From NCBI GenBank assembly GCA_019095985.1, contig CM032667.1, positions 36,759,557 to 36,823,556 on the forward strand: 64,000 nt of DNA, given 5' to 3'. Shown here one piece after another: positions 12,041 through 24,300 of the stretch. Each line of letters opens with the position of its first letter. Position 1 is the first letter of the stretch. Below the pieces are notes generated by a model. It searched no databases and was not told where the DNA came from. It was given only the letters and a program-made list of their open reading frames with translations. Source of the DNA: Streblospio benedicti (taxonomy: Eukaryota; Annelida; Polychaeta; Spionida; Spionidae). Both the position numbers and the translations under genes were made by a program.

Positions 12041-13199
12041 TCTATATATAAATGAAGAGGGGATTTTTTGTATCACAAAAGGCTTTTTAAGCACGATCTC
12101 GAGACGTATACACTCCAAATTGTGTATGTACAATCAGAACAACTTGGTGGTCGTTATAATGTCATATTTAAAACCAAATAAATTGGTTTTAATGATAAAA
12201 AAAAAAATAATTTTGTAGAAAGGTTGCTTACAGGGCCATGTTTGTTAAAGGTACGTAATACGTTAAACGTTTGTATATGTCAAACGTAAGTTCACGTCAC
12301 ACGTACAGTCATACAACGAGGGAGCTGGGGAGGGTGGTGATTGTGATGGAGGTGCATTTTATCTGCTCCGGACCTGTTTTGAAGAGGGGTGTTAGCAGAA
12401 AGGGTGTGTGTGTCCATATGGCGGGTGTGTGTGGGGGGGCGCGGACATGGCTGGTGGTGAGGCAGGGAGGAGCATTTGATATGTTCCAGATCTCATCAAT
12501 TTCAACCCGAGCAGCAGCAGAAAGGCAGTGATTGAGATCCACATTTAATAGTCTGCACGTGTTTACCAGGGGTAGGAGTAGCTGGAGGGAGGCGTATTAG
12601 AGGGAAGCATTGCCACATACATGTAGTGTGTGTATAGCAGTGACATATGCCTGTGGGAGGAAGGTGATGGAGGTGTATTTAATCTTTCCCAGACCTGTAT
12701 ATAGTAACGGGAGCTGGTGTGAGGGATGTGGGACAGGGGAAAGAATGTGAAGGGAGGAGCATTTAATATGTTCCAGATCTCATCCGTTTCAACCAGAGCA
12801 GCAGCAGGAAGGGGGTGCATTAATTATGGACCTGTTTAGATGTGGATTGGGTAGAGAGGGTTGGGGAGAGAAGAGCGAGCGTGGCGGTGAAAGGAAGGGT
12901 AGGGATGAGTGGGACAATTAATCTTCTCCGCACATGTTTACCATGGGTAGCAGTAGCTGGGGGAGGGATATTAGACTGATCAATCATTGCCATATTTAGT
13001 ATATTTAGTGTGTAAATGGCTGTGACATATGATGATGGGAGGACGGTGATGGAGGTGTATTTCATCTGTCACAGACCTGGACACTGACGAGAACTGGATC
13101 GAGGGATGTGGGACAGGAGGAAGGATGGGGAGGGAGGAGCATTTAATGTTTTCTGGATCTCATCTGTTTCAACCCGAGCAAAGATGGGTAAACAGCTAG
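12041..13199 (+). mobile_element. Non-autonomous Helitron, apparently full length
   Basis: The 5' end is TCTATATATAAATG after an A (12040). The 3' end is TAAACAGCTAG followed by a T (13200), with an eroded hairpin just upstream (CCC at 13173-13175 against GGG at 13186-13188). Both ends and the A/T insertion site fit Helitrons. The 1159-bp body consists of related purine-rich modules on this strand (GGAGGAGCATTTAAT, GATGGAGGTGTATTT) and shares its sequence with the inverted copies at 1-1610. No Rep or helicase coding is present. The minus-strand open frames inside it are repeat artefacts. Confidence 0.75.
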
Positions 13200-13229
13200 T
13201 AAAAAATATTTTCGCCATTTACATTATTT

Positions 13230-13266
13230 GGCCTCATCAGGAATCAATTTGATTCCTGATGAGGCC
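13230..13266. repeat. Perfect 18-bp hairpin
   Basis: GGCCTCATCAGGAATCAA (13230-13247), one T, then its exact reverse complement to 13266. It lies 31 bp beyond the 3' end of the Helitron. The arms contain CTGATGAG, but a hammerhead core is not present. Confidence 0.85.
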
Positions 13267-13446
13267 ATGTAATATAAAAAACAACGAAAATATTTGGAAA
13301 AAAACTAAATAAAATATAAAGTAAATACTAAATAAGATAAAATAAAGAATTATCAAATGTTGGAAAAGACAATTATAGAGATGAAAATAATTAATGTATA
13401 CAATCAATAAATCAACATATACGCTGAAAATAATATATACAATCAA

Positions 13447-13690
13447 TAAATCAATAGTACGCTGGTGGGTCACCAGAGGCCCCTCAGTGGCAAACATTTT
13501 ACTACATTAATTGTACCACCGGTGGCCTACTGGTGACTCACCAGGGGCTCACCAGGGGATTGCCGCTAGTGGCCCACTGTTGGTGAGCCGGACACCCCAC
13601 CGGTGGTACACCGGTGGTTGCCACTGGTGGGCCACCAAGACACCGCTGGTGGCCCACCGGGGCCCACCAGCTGTGAGCTATCGGGGAAGT
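13447..13690. repeat. GC-rich islet of CACCGGTGG-type palindromes
   Basis: Three exact CACCGGTGG palindromes (13517-13525, 13598-13606, 13609-13617) and many variants (CCACTGGTGGG, CACCAGGGG, GTGGCCCACC) are packed into about 240 bp. The block looks like an expanded family of short palindromes of the kind found in dispersed invertebrate repeats. Frames through it are compositional. Confidence 0.6.
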
Positions 13691-13699
13691 AATAATGAG

Positions 13700-15130
13700 T
13701 ATCGAGCTTTGAAACTGCTATAGATTATTATCTGCTACTAAAAGTACTATTGCAACACACGGAGCAATATGTTTCGCTGTACATTGATCACTGCTGTAAA
13801 TTCCTTCTGAGGTTTTCTTCTCAAATTGATAAAGTTCTTAATTGTAAAGTATACATCGTTTCAGTATAAATCTTAAGTGCCCATAAGTCATGCTTATTCT
13901 AGCGACCCTGTGTTATTTGAACACATTTGATCTAGTTACTATTGTGATATGACACAGCATTAAAGAAAATTCTAAAGCAACGTGCGTTCATGAATTATCT
14001 ACGCTTTTGTATTGATTGAGAAGAAATTTCGGAAAATCATTGGTTTTCAAACTTGAAATGCATGGAAAATGAACAACCGAACAGATATAAAAAAAAATAT
14101 TGAGACAGGGTTTTCCAGATAATTATATAATTTTTGTTATGGGATAGCATTTTTGATAATCCCGATGTTTTTTCTCAGTTTAAGTTACATTGTATACAGG
14201 GAAATTAATAAAATTTTCACTGATTGTCCATAATATTTTTTCAAATGAACACCATTTCACACCATGTTATGTTATTTTATCAGATTAGTACATATGTACC
14301 TACACACCAAGTAAAGCTGTAATTTGTAAAAATTGAAGCAATAATGAGAGAGAAAATCAAAGGTTTAAAAAAAAAAAACGTTACTCTATTCATCGATCAT
14401 ACAAACAAACTTGTTTTGTAAACAACTGATTGTTTTGTTCATTGGCACAACTAGGTCTGGGTATGTTTAAGTGTTTTGTGTCCATTGGGGTGTGATAATG
14501 AAGAAAATAGTCAATGAATGGGTAATAGGATATACATCCAGATTGCAATATGAATAGTCTAATCTTACGTAAACAAGTGGATAGGCCGTAAATCACAGCG
14601 TGTGTATTCTATGGATTTCATTGTTGTGATGACAATAGGAAAAATAGAGGCCATTTAGTATCAGATAAAATGTAAATAACCACAACAATAAAATACATTA
14701 GTCTTTATTGAAACTCTTTATCTGCGAGCTAATTGTTCAGTACGCATAAACATAATGAATTATTTTGTTCAATGTAATGATTTTTTAAAAAAAACTATGG
14801 TATTTAATTGTTTCTTGATCGTGTAAACAGAATTAGACCTGGATTCGAGACCAGTTTTCATGATCCTTCGGGTCATTGAGTCCTAAAAAGAATCTAAACT
14901 TCGCACAAGCCCACCTTTAGAATTAAATAGGAACCAGCCTTTTGGAATTATGTACATTTTGTGACAAACAACAAACATCTGTTATATTTTACGTCACCGC
15001 AATTAATGGAAATATCATATAATGCATATGTATGGCATAATTGAAGAACATACCTACACAAACTTTCCTTAAAATATTGATATTCAAAACTAAGGTTTCT
15101 CATCGTGCACGTGGTACAAATAACAACAAT
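13700..15130. other. Intergenic, nothing recognised
   Basis: AT-rich noncoding sequence. Only the 19-mer at 14242-14260, shared with 8231-8249, stands out. Confidence 0.45.
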
Positions 15131-15149
15131 GGCAAAAAAGAAGAAAAAA

Positions 15150-15232
15150 AAGTGGAGTATTTTGGTGGGAAAGGAGGGGCGCCCCGTGCGCCGCCCCCCC
15201 CTGTATCTGGCTATGAACAATTCACCTAATGA
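15150..15232. repeat. Dispersed repeat tip, second copy
   Basis: GGAGGGGCGCCCCGTGCGCC followed by CCCCCCTGTATCTGGC parallels the block at 10300-10385. Confidence 0.4.
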
Positions 15233-15649
15233 AATATGTACAACTGCAAGGTTGATAGATACAAGATATCTATCGAGGTATAATGTTTGAACAACTGGTA
15301 CCAACAAGAACACGTTATACCACAAATATCATGAAAACAACCAGCTAAAAATTGCACGTCTGAATAGTTTTTTTTTTAAATAGAATATTGTCAACATCAC
15401 ATTATACAAAATGTATGTACATGTATATATTAGTGAAAATCGCACTAGTGCCTGATACCAATAAAGAAATTATGGCTTTTTTACTACTGTATTTCTTGCA
15501 AAATTAATTTCAAATTAAACTACGTCAGTAGTCTAGACAATCAATGTTCTTGTTAGTATGATGTCGATTTATTTACCCTGGATGACAGCTGTATACATTT
15601 CATTCTTAAACAGGATAATTACTTCAAATAATTACTTTGCGCTTTTGAT

Positions 15650-16422
15650 AGTGTCTCTTATCTTGATTACAACTCATCTCCCGTCCATAGTCTCTCCTGA
15701 GGTGAGATTATTTGCAGATGACTGTCTTGTTTATAGTATCAGGTCACAGGAGGACCAGCTTGAATACCAAAAAGATCTTGATAATCTCTACAGATGGGCA
15801 GAGACATGGGGTATGGAATACATCCCAACTAAGTGCAACACCATGACTGAAAAGAGAGGGAGGACACAATTGAACCACATCTATAGTTTATATGGTCAAC
15901 CTCTGTTAGAAGTTCAGGAGGCCAAATATCTTGGCATAACGATTAGCAATAAGCTCAAATGGACTTCACACATGCAAAACACTGTTACAAAGGCAAACCG
16001 AACTCTAGGATTCTTACATAGAAAACTAACATCATGCCCAAAGAAACTTGGAGCCACAGCCTACCTAGCTCTGATACGACCACTGCTTGAGTACTCATGT
16101 GCAACATGGGACCCATATCTGAAACAGGACATCCAAAGCCTTAGATGAGATACAAAGAAGAGGAGCGTGTTTTGTCTTAAACCAACACAAACATGACTGG
16201 ATGAGTATCTCTACTGCGATAAAGAATCTCAACTGGCCAGACCTCAGCGAGAAACGGAGGCAGCAGAGACTGACAATGATGTTTGAAGTCATGAATGGTT
16301 TGGTGGCCATCCCAGAAAATGAGTTTGTGAACAGGTCAACATCCAGGACTAGGTCAACAAATTCAGTGAGACTTGACCAACCCAGAGTTCACACTGACAT
16401 TTACAAATATTCATTTTTCCCT
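15650..16422 (+). mobile_element. LINE reverse-transcriptase fragment (CR1/Jockey-like)
   Basis: The translation shows the palm motif LFADDCLVYS (FADD at 15711-15722), then an ETWGMEYIPTKCN block, YLGITISNKLKW, KANRTLGFLHRKL and a RPLLEYSCATWDPY block, in the usual order for the C-terminal half of a non-LTR reverse transcriptase. One frame change near 16138 separates this from the downstream part (DEIQRRGACFVLN, NLNWPDLSEKRRQQRL, then SFFP at 16411-16422). Similarity ends abruptly at SFFP, so both the 5' part and the 3' tail are missing. CR1 or Jockey clade is the best guess. Confidence 0.75.
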
Positions 16423-16469
16423 ATATATGACCATAATTTTATTGTACTTCACTTAATGATAACATAGTC

Positions 16470-18500
16470 ACCAGCCCAACACTCGCCGTGCAACGCAACC
16501 TGGGTTCCATGAATCGTGGGACCAATATCTGATGGAGGTCGTCGTCGAGGAACAAGACATCCCAAAGATGGAGTTGTGTCGCCAGACTTCAAGACTCCTC
16601 ACCAGTTGGGAAGTCAAGTTGCTGCCGAGTTTCACGGAACCCGTATCGTCCTGGGAAGAGATGACTGACCACAATCGCTGACTGCGTCAGATTCAGCGCG
16701 ACAAGAATGGGCAAGACTACAGAAGCGAGTGAGCTCCAAGCGTCGCGCAGCAGCAAAGAAGGAAGAGGAGGCTGCTTTCCCACCTCCCCTCCAAGTTCAA
16801 GCGATGCGACACCCACCAGGACCTCGCCGACCCGAAGTCGCTGCCATCAGTTGCACAACTGATACTGTTTAAATTCATGGGGTGCTACAAAGCCAAATTC
16901 CACTTGCCTTGAGTAATCGGGCGCCACAAGTGGTATTCTGACTCCAACGCCGGCCGTGTCATTGTCGGATTTCATCTCCACAAGTTTGAATGGCAAACGC
17001 AAGGATGGGACAAGGCCCACCTGGGATGGCTGCAGCAGTGTCGCACGGACTTGGCGAGTTGGGCAGCTAGCCTGACGGCGTGCGACCCCACACCGCCACC
17101 CACAAGAGATTTACCCTGCCGTGACTGCACCAGGAGCAACCACCGCGACCACAGCAGCAGCAGCAGCGACCTCGACAGCAACCACAACGGCTGCAGCAGC
17201 AGCGAGTCTCCTGCGAATCACGCGACGTAGTGCGAGCGACTCCAAGTCCACGAAGGATGCCCCGGGATCCGTGTTGGTAGTTCCGGCTCCTCTTGCCAAG
17301 ATGATGACAGCCCTCATGAAGACGGTGAAGAACCTCAAAGGCCCTGAAAGCAGGTTCTAGCGACAGCCAACAAGTGACTGCTGCGTGGAATGCGGTGCAG
17401 AACGCCATGGGAGGGCAGCGTAATGACGTTGCACAGGCCCGCACGCTGCTCGTAGAACACGCCGCAGCAACACCAGTCTTATCCTTGCAGGATTTCGTTC
17501 TAGTTGCCAGCCTTGCCTGTAGGGGTTGGGTTTGTAAGTACAAGGATAATCAATCTTAGTTTTTAATGTGGCCGAACATCCCCGGTTAATGTACTCTACA
17601 TGATACGTCGACCTCATAACCGGTGGCTTCCCTCCCTTTTGTTGTAAATTGCCCCTTTTGTTGCGTCAGTGGGTCCCCTCCTCTATCACCATATTTATTC
17701 TAACGGTGTCCATGTTTATTTTTATGTTAACAAGAACCAGATGGACGGTGGGGGAGAGTTATTTTATTCTTTTGCAGTTCAAGTCCTCGGACGCAACGAG
17801 TCAAGCTCCTCCCTCAAGCAAGGCCTTGTCAACTGGCAGACTCACCTGCGAAGTCATCTTGGCACTTCTCAATTTTGTGGAGCTGTGTCATCCTGCAGAC
17901 TTTCCTGCAAGGTCGTCGCACGCCCAACAGTCTCGTCAGCTCACGCAATTGCCTGCACAAAGTTGTTGTGTTCGAGGATCGCCCGCGCTGCTGGATTACT
18001 TTTTATTGTTTTTTTTTTAATGTTTGTAGTTTTCATGTAAATGTCTCATCATCTCATCATGTCTCTCATCCTCTAAAATGCGGGGTGTGGCAGTTACATG
18101 GAATCTGGGGGAGTGTGTAACAAAACAAGCTTTGTGTAAGTTCCCTCGGGAATAGGCCTTTCGTAACTGTTACCTACAGAGGCTACCCAGTGGTTCTCTC
18201 TCTCAAAGTGGACGTGGTCCCGTGTTGCACTGCGTAGGGGACACCTGAAACAGTGCGTGTCAGCACCGGTGCGAAGTCCTCCCCGTGGAGGCCCTTCGTG
18301 AAACCCGGGGTGTCACCAGTCACACTACGACCTCTGGTCAACAGTCGGTTATTCATGGTAAACCTAATACACAGCAAGGAGCGTACAAGGGTTCTGATTG
18401 CTTTGGTTGTGTCCATCCCAGTACTAGACCCGCAGGGTGGGTGTGAACGACGTGTACACAGCTACGGGAATACGGTGTAGATCTTCCAAGGGGTCAAGGC
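16470..18500. other. GC- and CpG-rich decayed insertion, unidentified
   Basis: Base composition changes abruptly from AT-rich flank to about even GC, with many CpGs and CAG/GCA runs (17140-17210). Stretches look protein-like when translated on the plus strand, but every frame is broken several times and no domain is recognised. The block starts just after the truncated LINE and fades around 18500-18560. It may be an old copy of an unknown mobile element or of a host gene. I assign no function and did not attempt to join its pieces. Confidence 0.4.
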
Positions 18501-18559
18501 CGTGAGATACCGTGGATCAGTCCCACAGATCATTAGCGGAGTTGTCAGGGATGTTCCAG

Positions 18560-19654
18560 TTCCAGAGGCAGATACAGAATCACTTTGTTTACAACATCAC
18601 CAATGTTCCCATACCCAGCTTTTTGGTCGAGACTGTTAGAATTCCTTGTTATGAGTCTAACCAGCGGCAACAACCCTATCATGCTCACATAGTTAACTCC
18701 ATGAGTTTGATTCCTAGGTATAGCTTCTTGCTGTTAATTTCAAATTCTGAAACTTAATTGGATGATTTTGCGGATGGCTGTGGACTAGACTCAAGATCAT
18801 CTGTTACTGTACAGGCTTGCCACACATATATGCGACAATTTATGCGGTGTCAGGCATGCTACCATTGATACTAACCATCCTACACACTACAGACTTCTTC
18901 ACTAAAGAGTAAGCCTAATAGTCTTATCCTCTTCGGGACCTGGCATGTAGTCCACTTGGCGGCGCCTTCAGTGGACGATTCATAATCCATCATACTTGCA
19001 CTTGAAATGTCACGGTTCATTCTGCTGGACCCTGGGCCACAACCATACAAGATAATCATGCTGTTTGTCAAAGAGAATGTGATTAAAATACACCAGATAC
19101 AATAAGACATGCATTTACTGATTCATGTCATATAAATGTCACAGCAAGTGGTATATAATTATCAAATATAAACATGAAGCATGAAACCAAAGACTTTTAT
19201 TGATACTTTTTAATGGAATACTACACAGAGATTCTTTATCACAAAAACTGAATATCAATAACATCATAAAGCCTAAATATAAGAAATTGAATACATGCAT
19301 ATTTATAATTGAATACACTATGGCACAATATCAAATATTCAACTAGATTCCATATATATTTATATAGTACAAATTTTTAGACAACAATTATATGTTATAT
19401 ATTAGTAATTTATATCAATGGAGTATCTTTTGGAATACGTAATTCTGAAGTGAAAATAGATGGTTAAATTACCACTGGACCATTCTTAAATATGATTATT
19501 GCAAGCTACACATTGTGTATGCACAAACTAGAACTACTTATATATTTATGTTTAATATACATATTATATAAGTGTTTGAGTAAGAGATTATCATATATGG
19601 CTGCACAACATCAATTAAATATCATAACATCAATCTATTAAATGTTACATGTAC
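18560..19654. other. Intergenic, nothing recognised
   Basis: AT-rich noncoding sequence between the decayed block and the TTAA-flanked MITE. Confidence 0.45.
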
Positions 19655-20131
19655 TTAAAGAGACATGCACGGGTGAATTTCATGTCATTTCAACCTTTTA
19701 TGCCAAATAAATAGTACTTGCTGAGCCATTTGAATACATACATTTTTATCTATGTGCAGTGTTCCATTTCTTCATAATCAAATAATTCCCTAATTTGCTC
19801 TCATGAAATGTACCCAACCATCTATGTTGATAAACAGTACTAAACACTGATACCTAACAGCCTTCATAAATATTTCTGAGCAGCTAATATTGGCTGTCGG
19901 CGCACGGGTGATAGAGGCTGCAATTTCATGCACTGATCTTTTTTTGCAAGCGAGATATGAATGACAATCTATATGACAGTGCACTTTTTTATGAGTATTG
20001 ATATTTTATCAAAACACATACTAATAATTGTAAAATCAGAAGTTATTAGGAGCAACATGTCAAGTGTATCAAAAAATAAAATTATTAATTCAATCTATCT
20101 AAGGAGGCATTTGCTGTGCATGTCCCTTTAA
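19655..20131. mobile_element. TTAA-flanked MITE with 16-bp terminal inverted repeats
   Basis: Left end TTAAAGAGACATGCAC (19655-19670); right end GTGCATGTCCCTTTAA (20116-20131). The ends are inverted repeats matching at 15 of 16 positions. TTAA at both tips suggests TTAA target choice, as in piggyBac or Sola3 elements. The 477-bp interior is noncoding. The first ~265 bp are repeated in inverted orientation at 27605-27893. Confidence 0.65.
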
Positions 20132-21373
20132 AATGTATTTGAGTTGAAATGCAAATACTGCTCTTATCATAAATACTTTTATCAACTCGGTGTGGCAACA
20201 ACCAAGAAACAACATTTATCATGATTATAATAATGCTATCACGAAAAGTAACAGATTTAATTTATATACTACATATAACACACGCCACAACACCTGTCGT
20301 GCCATAAAAAATGTTTTCAAGACAAGAGATCATAATTATATATTTGTTTTCTGAACAACACAATATTTGTGATGAAATTGACTATAAGTCATAAATATTT
20401 CTATAATGCAGTTATTGAATATTGGTATATTCATATTTAAATGAAAAATAAAGAACACACCTACTTAAAAAGTAAGCAATACACACTTTCTAACTAAAAT
20501 GGCAGTAATAATAAGGCAGTCCAAGCATTTAGAACAGACAACAATGACAACCTGATAGATGCTCGAAAACAATGCATCCAAAATTGGTTAATACATGCTG
20601 TATAACTAGAATATTTCGGGGCTATTTAATTTTGGAGTATTGATCTATAATTCATTTTGAGGGTTATTAATTTCTGTTTTCAAAAATGTGATAATTTTAC
20701 AAGAAAATTTCAGAATATTTCACAGTAAATAAACTTATCTATATGTATGAGCAGGAATAAATGAGAGGCTCTCATTTTATTCCTGGTATGAGCAAATTGC
20801 TGTATTACATGTATGTCTTTTGATATGTGCTCTTACATTTGGAGGCTGTGCACAGGGTGGGAATAAATCTTATTAATTGAATTTTATGTTGAGAAGTTAA
20901 AAACTGCCGTGATTGTAGCAAGAGATAACAAAATGTGTTCAATGCACATAAAAAAAAATATAGAATCCTAGCCACTAACAGACCAGTGGCCCAACGGTTG
21001 GTAATCAATTATATGAGTGGGACTGAATTTTCAAATCATGGAGTCCCAAAGGACTGTCAGCCAACTTCCTAGCACGAACACTGCCAACCCAAATATAACA
21101 AAGTTTGTATTGGCCCAGCGCCTCTAGAAGTGACTTAATTATTGTAACACACTTAGATGAGGAATATAAGTTTGTAAAATAACTAAAATCAGCACAATAA
21201 GACGATACACAATTACTTATCGACAAAAACCGGCCTTCATCCACAGTTAATAATATTTTCTTAAACACGGAGTCTGGCATCTGTAAATGCCCTATGATTT
21301 GATTTAACCCTTCCTTACAGAAACATAATCATTCTCATTTTAATAAATGTTTACTCATTAACTCAATCGTCAT
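20132..21373 (-). other. 3' flank / probable 3' UTR of the zinc-finger gene
   Basis: AT-rich noncoding sequence downstream of the zinc-finger stop codon. It holds the candidate poly(A) signal listed separately. Two small frames have no domain signal. Confidence 0.4.
20776..20781 (-). terminator. Candidate poly(A) signal of zinc-finger gene
   Basis: TTTATT on the plus strand is AATAAA on the minus strand, about 590 bases after the zinc-finger stop. An ATTAAA variant lies closer to the stop, near 21338-21343. Which one is used is not visible. Confidence 0.35.
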
Positions 21374-24300
21374 TTAGCAGGGAGGGTAGCCATTCATCCA
21401 TTCAGCAGATATAGTACTACTTTGCTGATAATTAGAAGCAGCGGTTGTCTCATTGTTAGCTGGACTGTTTAAAACACCATGAGTCTCCATGTGTTTTCTC
21501 AAGAATCGTCTTTGCACAAACTGCTTTCCACAAAGATCGCACACAAAGTCTTTTATTTCTTTATGGATCTGCTTATGTACATTCAAGTTGCATTGCTTAT
21601 TGAATCGCTTCTTGCAGATATCACATTCATATGGCTTTTCACCTGTATGCACAAGAATGTGACGTTTCAAATATGTGTTGGTTCTGAATGCCTTTCCACA
21701 TGTGTCACACACATATGGTTTTTCACCTGTGTGTACTCTTTCATGTCTCACCATTGAACCTTTACATATGTGACCTTTGCCACAAAATTGACATTTGAAT
21801 GGTCTATCACCGCTATGTACGCGCATATGCACGGTTAAACAATGTGCATTCCTAAACCTATTACCACATTCATCACATTTGAACTTTTTAACATCTGTAT
21901 GGATAGCTTTATGACAATGTAAATCTCTACTAACTTTAAAAGCTTTTCCACACTCATCGCATTTAAATGGTCTTGTATCATCATGTCTTTCAATATGTCC
22001 AGCCAGTCCACTTCTTGTTTTGAAGGAATGGCTGCAAATGTGACAATGATATCTCACATCATTTTCTTCGTGTGTTTTCAAATGACTCCTTAAAGTTACA
22101 TCAGATTTAAAACACTTTTTGCACTTTTTACATTCGAATTCTCTTGCCTCCGAATGAGCAGTCATATGTCTTTTAAGAATACAGGCATAGAAGAACTTGG
22201 CTCCACAAATATCACATTTGAAGGTCTTTTCTTTGGTGTGAGTGATTTCATGTATATGCAAATTGGTCTTACTAGTGTACGTCTTACCACATATTGTACA
22301 TGGAAACTTTTCTCGTTTGTAATGTATTTCCATATGCTTCTTTAAGTAAGTGATCTTCGTAAATGTTTTATCACAAACAGAGCATTGTGCGTTCTCATCA
22401 ACTTTCACCTTTGGTTCTCCATGCATCCTTTTTATATGTTGCAGTAACTGTTCCTGACCCTTAAAACCCTTATCACAGTCATTACACTTAAAGTCACCAC
22501 TGTCATGCGTTTCCAAATGGTCCTTGAAATCACTTCGATACACAAATTCTTTATTGCAGGCAAGACATGTAAAAATCTTACTTTTCATATGATCTTTCTT
22601 GATATGAATTCGAAAGTCATCATCTTCTTCAAATGTCTCTTCACAAAAGGAACATTCAAAAGATTCCGCAGGATCTGTATTTTTAATCTGATCTTCTATT
22701 CGAGCCAAATGCTTATTTTCATGTGTCAACAACTCGTTTGCATGCATATATCGCCTTTTACAAAGTTTACATGGAAATGGCTTAGACTCTTCGAATCCTT
22801 CATCAACCTCTTTCGTATGGACTCTTTTAATATGTCTTCTTAAGTCTTTCAATGCTTTGTAGTGTCTATCACAATCTTTGCAAGTAAAACTTTTACTACT
22901 ATGAGTCTTCATATGTTGCTGATATTCTGTGCGATATATCATCTCTTTCTTGCAGACCGTGCATGAGTACACTTTGCCATTTAGATGATCTCCCTTCAAA
23001 TGAACTCGTAAATCATCAGCCTCTCCAAAAGATGCATCACAAACAAAGCAGGTATAAGGCTTTCCAGGTTTAACTTTGCTGATCTCATTTTCCATGTGAT
23101 CTAAGTGTCGTATTGCATGCAGTCTTCGGTCATTTGGACGAGCAAATCTCTTCTTACAAATCTTGCAAGGGAATTTCTTTTTGCTGTTCTTATGCTCACT
23201 ATTATCAGCAGAACGTGTCCTTCGACGTTTACCATCACACTCAGACTGTTTCTTCTCATGATCCTTATCAGATTCCGATTGTGTCTTCTCATCTTCATCG
23301 TCAGACGGAGAATGAGATTTACTGTCTTCATCATCAGACTGTGAAATGGTCCTCTCTTCATCATCAGATTGTGAGATTGTTGTCCTCGGTTCATTATCAG
23401 ATTGTGAGAGGACTTTTATTTCTTCATCATCAGATTGAGAGTTTGGCTCTCTATGCTCATTCATATGCTCACTTAAATCTGATTTGGCAAGAAAGACACT
23501 GGAACAAGTTTCACAGCTGTATGTCGTAACTGAGGAATGACAACGTAAGTGAATGTTGAGCTCTGCAACATCTGGAAATTGATGTCTGCACAAAAAGCAG
23601 TAATAATTCAGATCGTTATTGTCACCCTCCATCTTCTGTACAGTTTCTTCAGATTCAACATCTTCATCTTTTAATGTTGAATCATCTTCATCAGGAGCAG
23701 CTATTTCTATTGAATTCTCTTCTTTAACTTTATTGTCCGACCCACCGCTTTCATTTTGGTATTTTTTCTGCATATCAGTGAGGGAGACCGTCAGAGCTTG
23801 GACTGGGCCTGGCAAAAATGGTTCACGTTTTACATTAGAATCACGTCTAGATTTGGAACTTCTTTTATTTACAGGAGACTTCTGAGCTGGCACAGATCGT
23901 ACACTACATGTACGTGTGTATTCCTCATTGTTCGTATCTGTTTTAGATCTTACCGTTGAACTTTTTTCTAATGCATTGATCTTGGATGAAACAGATGCAT
24001 TAGTTGATTCATGTTTACTAGTATGCTTAGATTTTCTATTTCTACCTTCAAATTTGCAGGCAGGTCCACCTCTACCTTCAATGCTTTTTTTCACTGGTCG
24101 TTTTACGAGCTCTTTTTCTTTAACAGGCCTGTAATACACTTTGCAAACAAACGAACTTGTCAGCTTATGTTCTCGCTTGTGCATGTATAACGCAGCGAAC
24201 TTTTTAAACATCATTGGACATTGATCACATTTATATTTTTTCGGTTTCTTTTTGCCACTCGGGTGGTCAACTATCACATCTGCAGAAACTGTCTGCTTTG

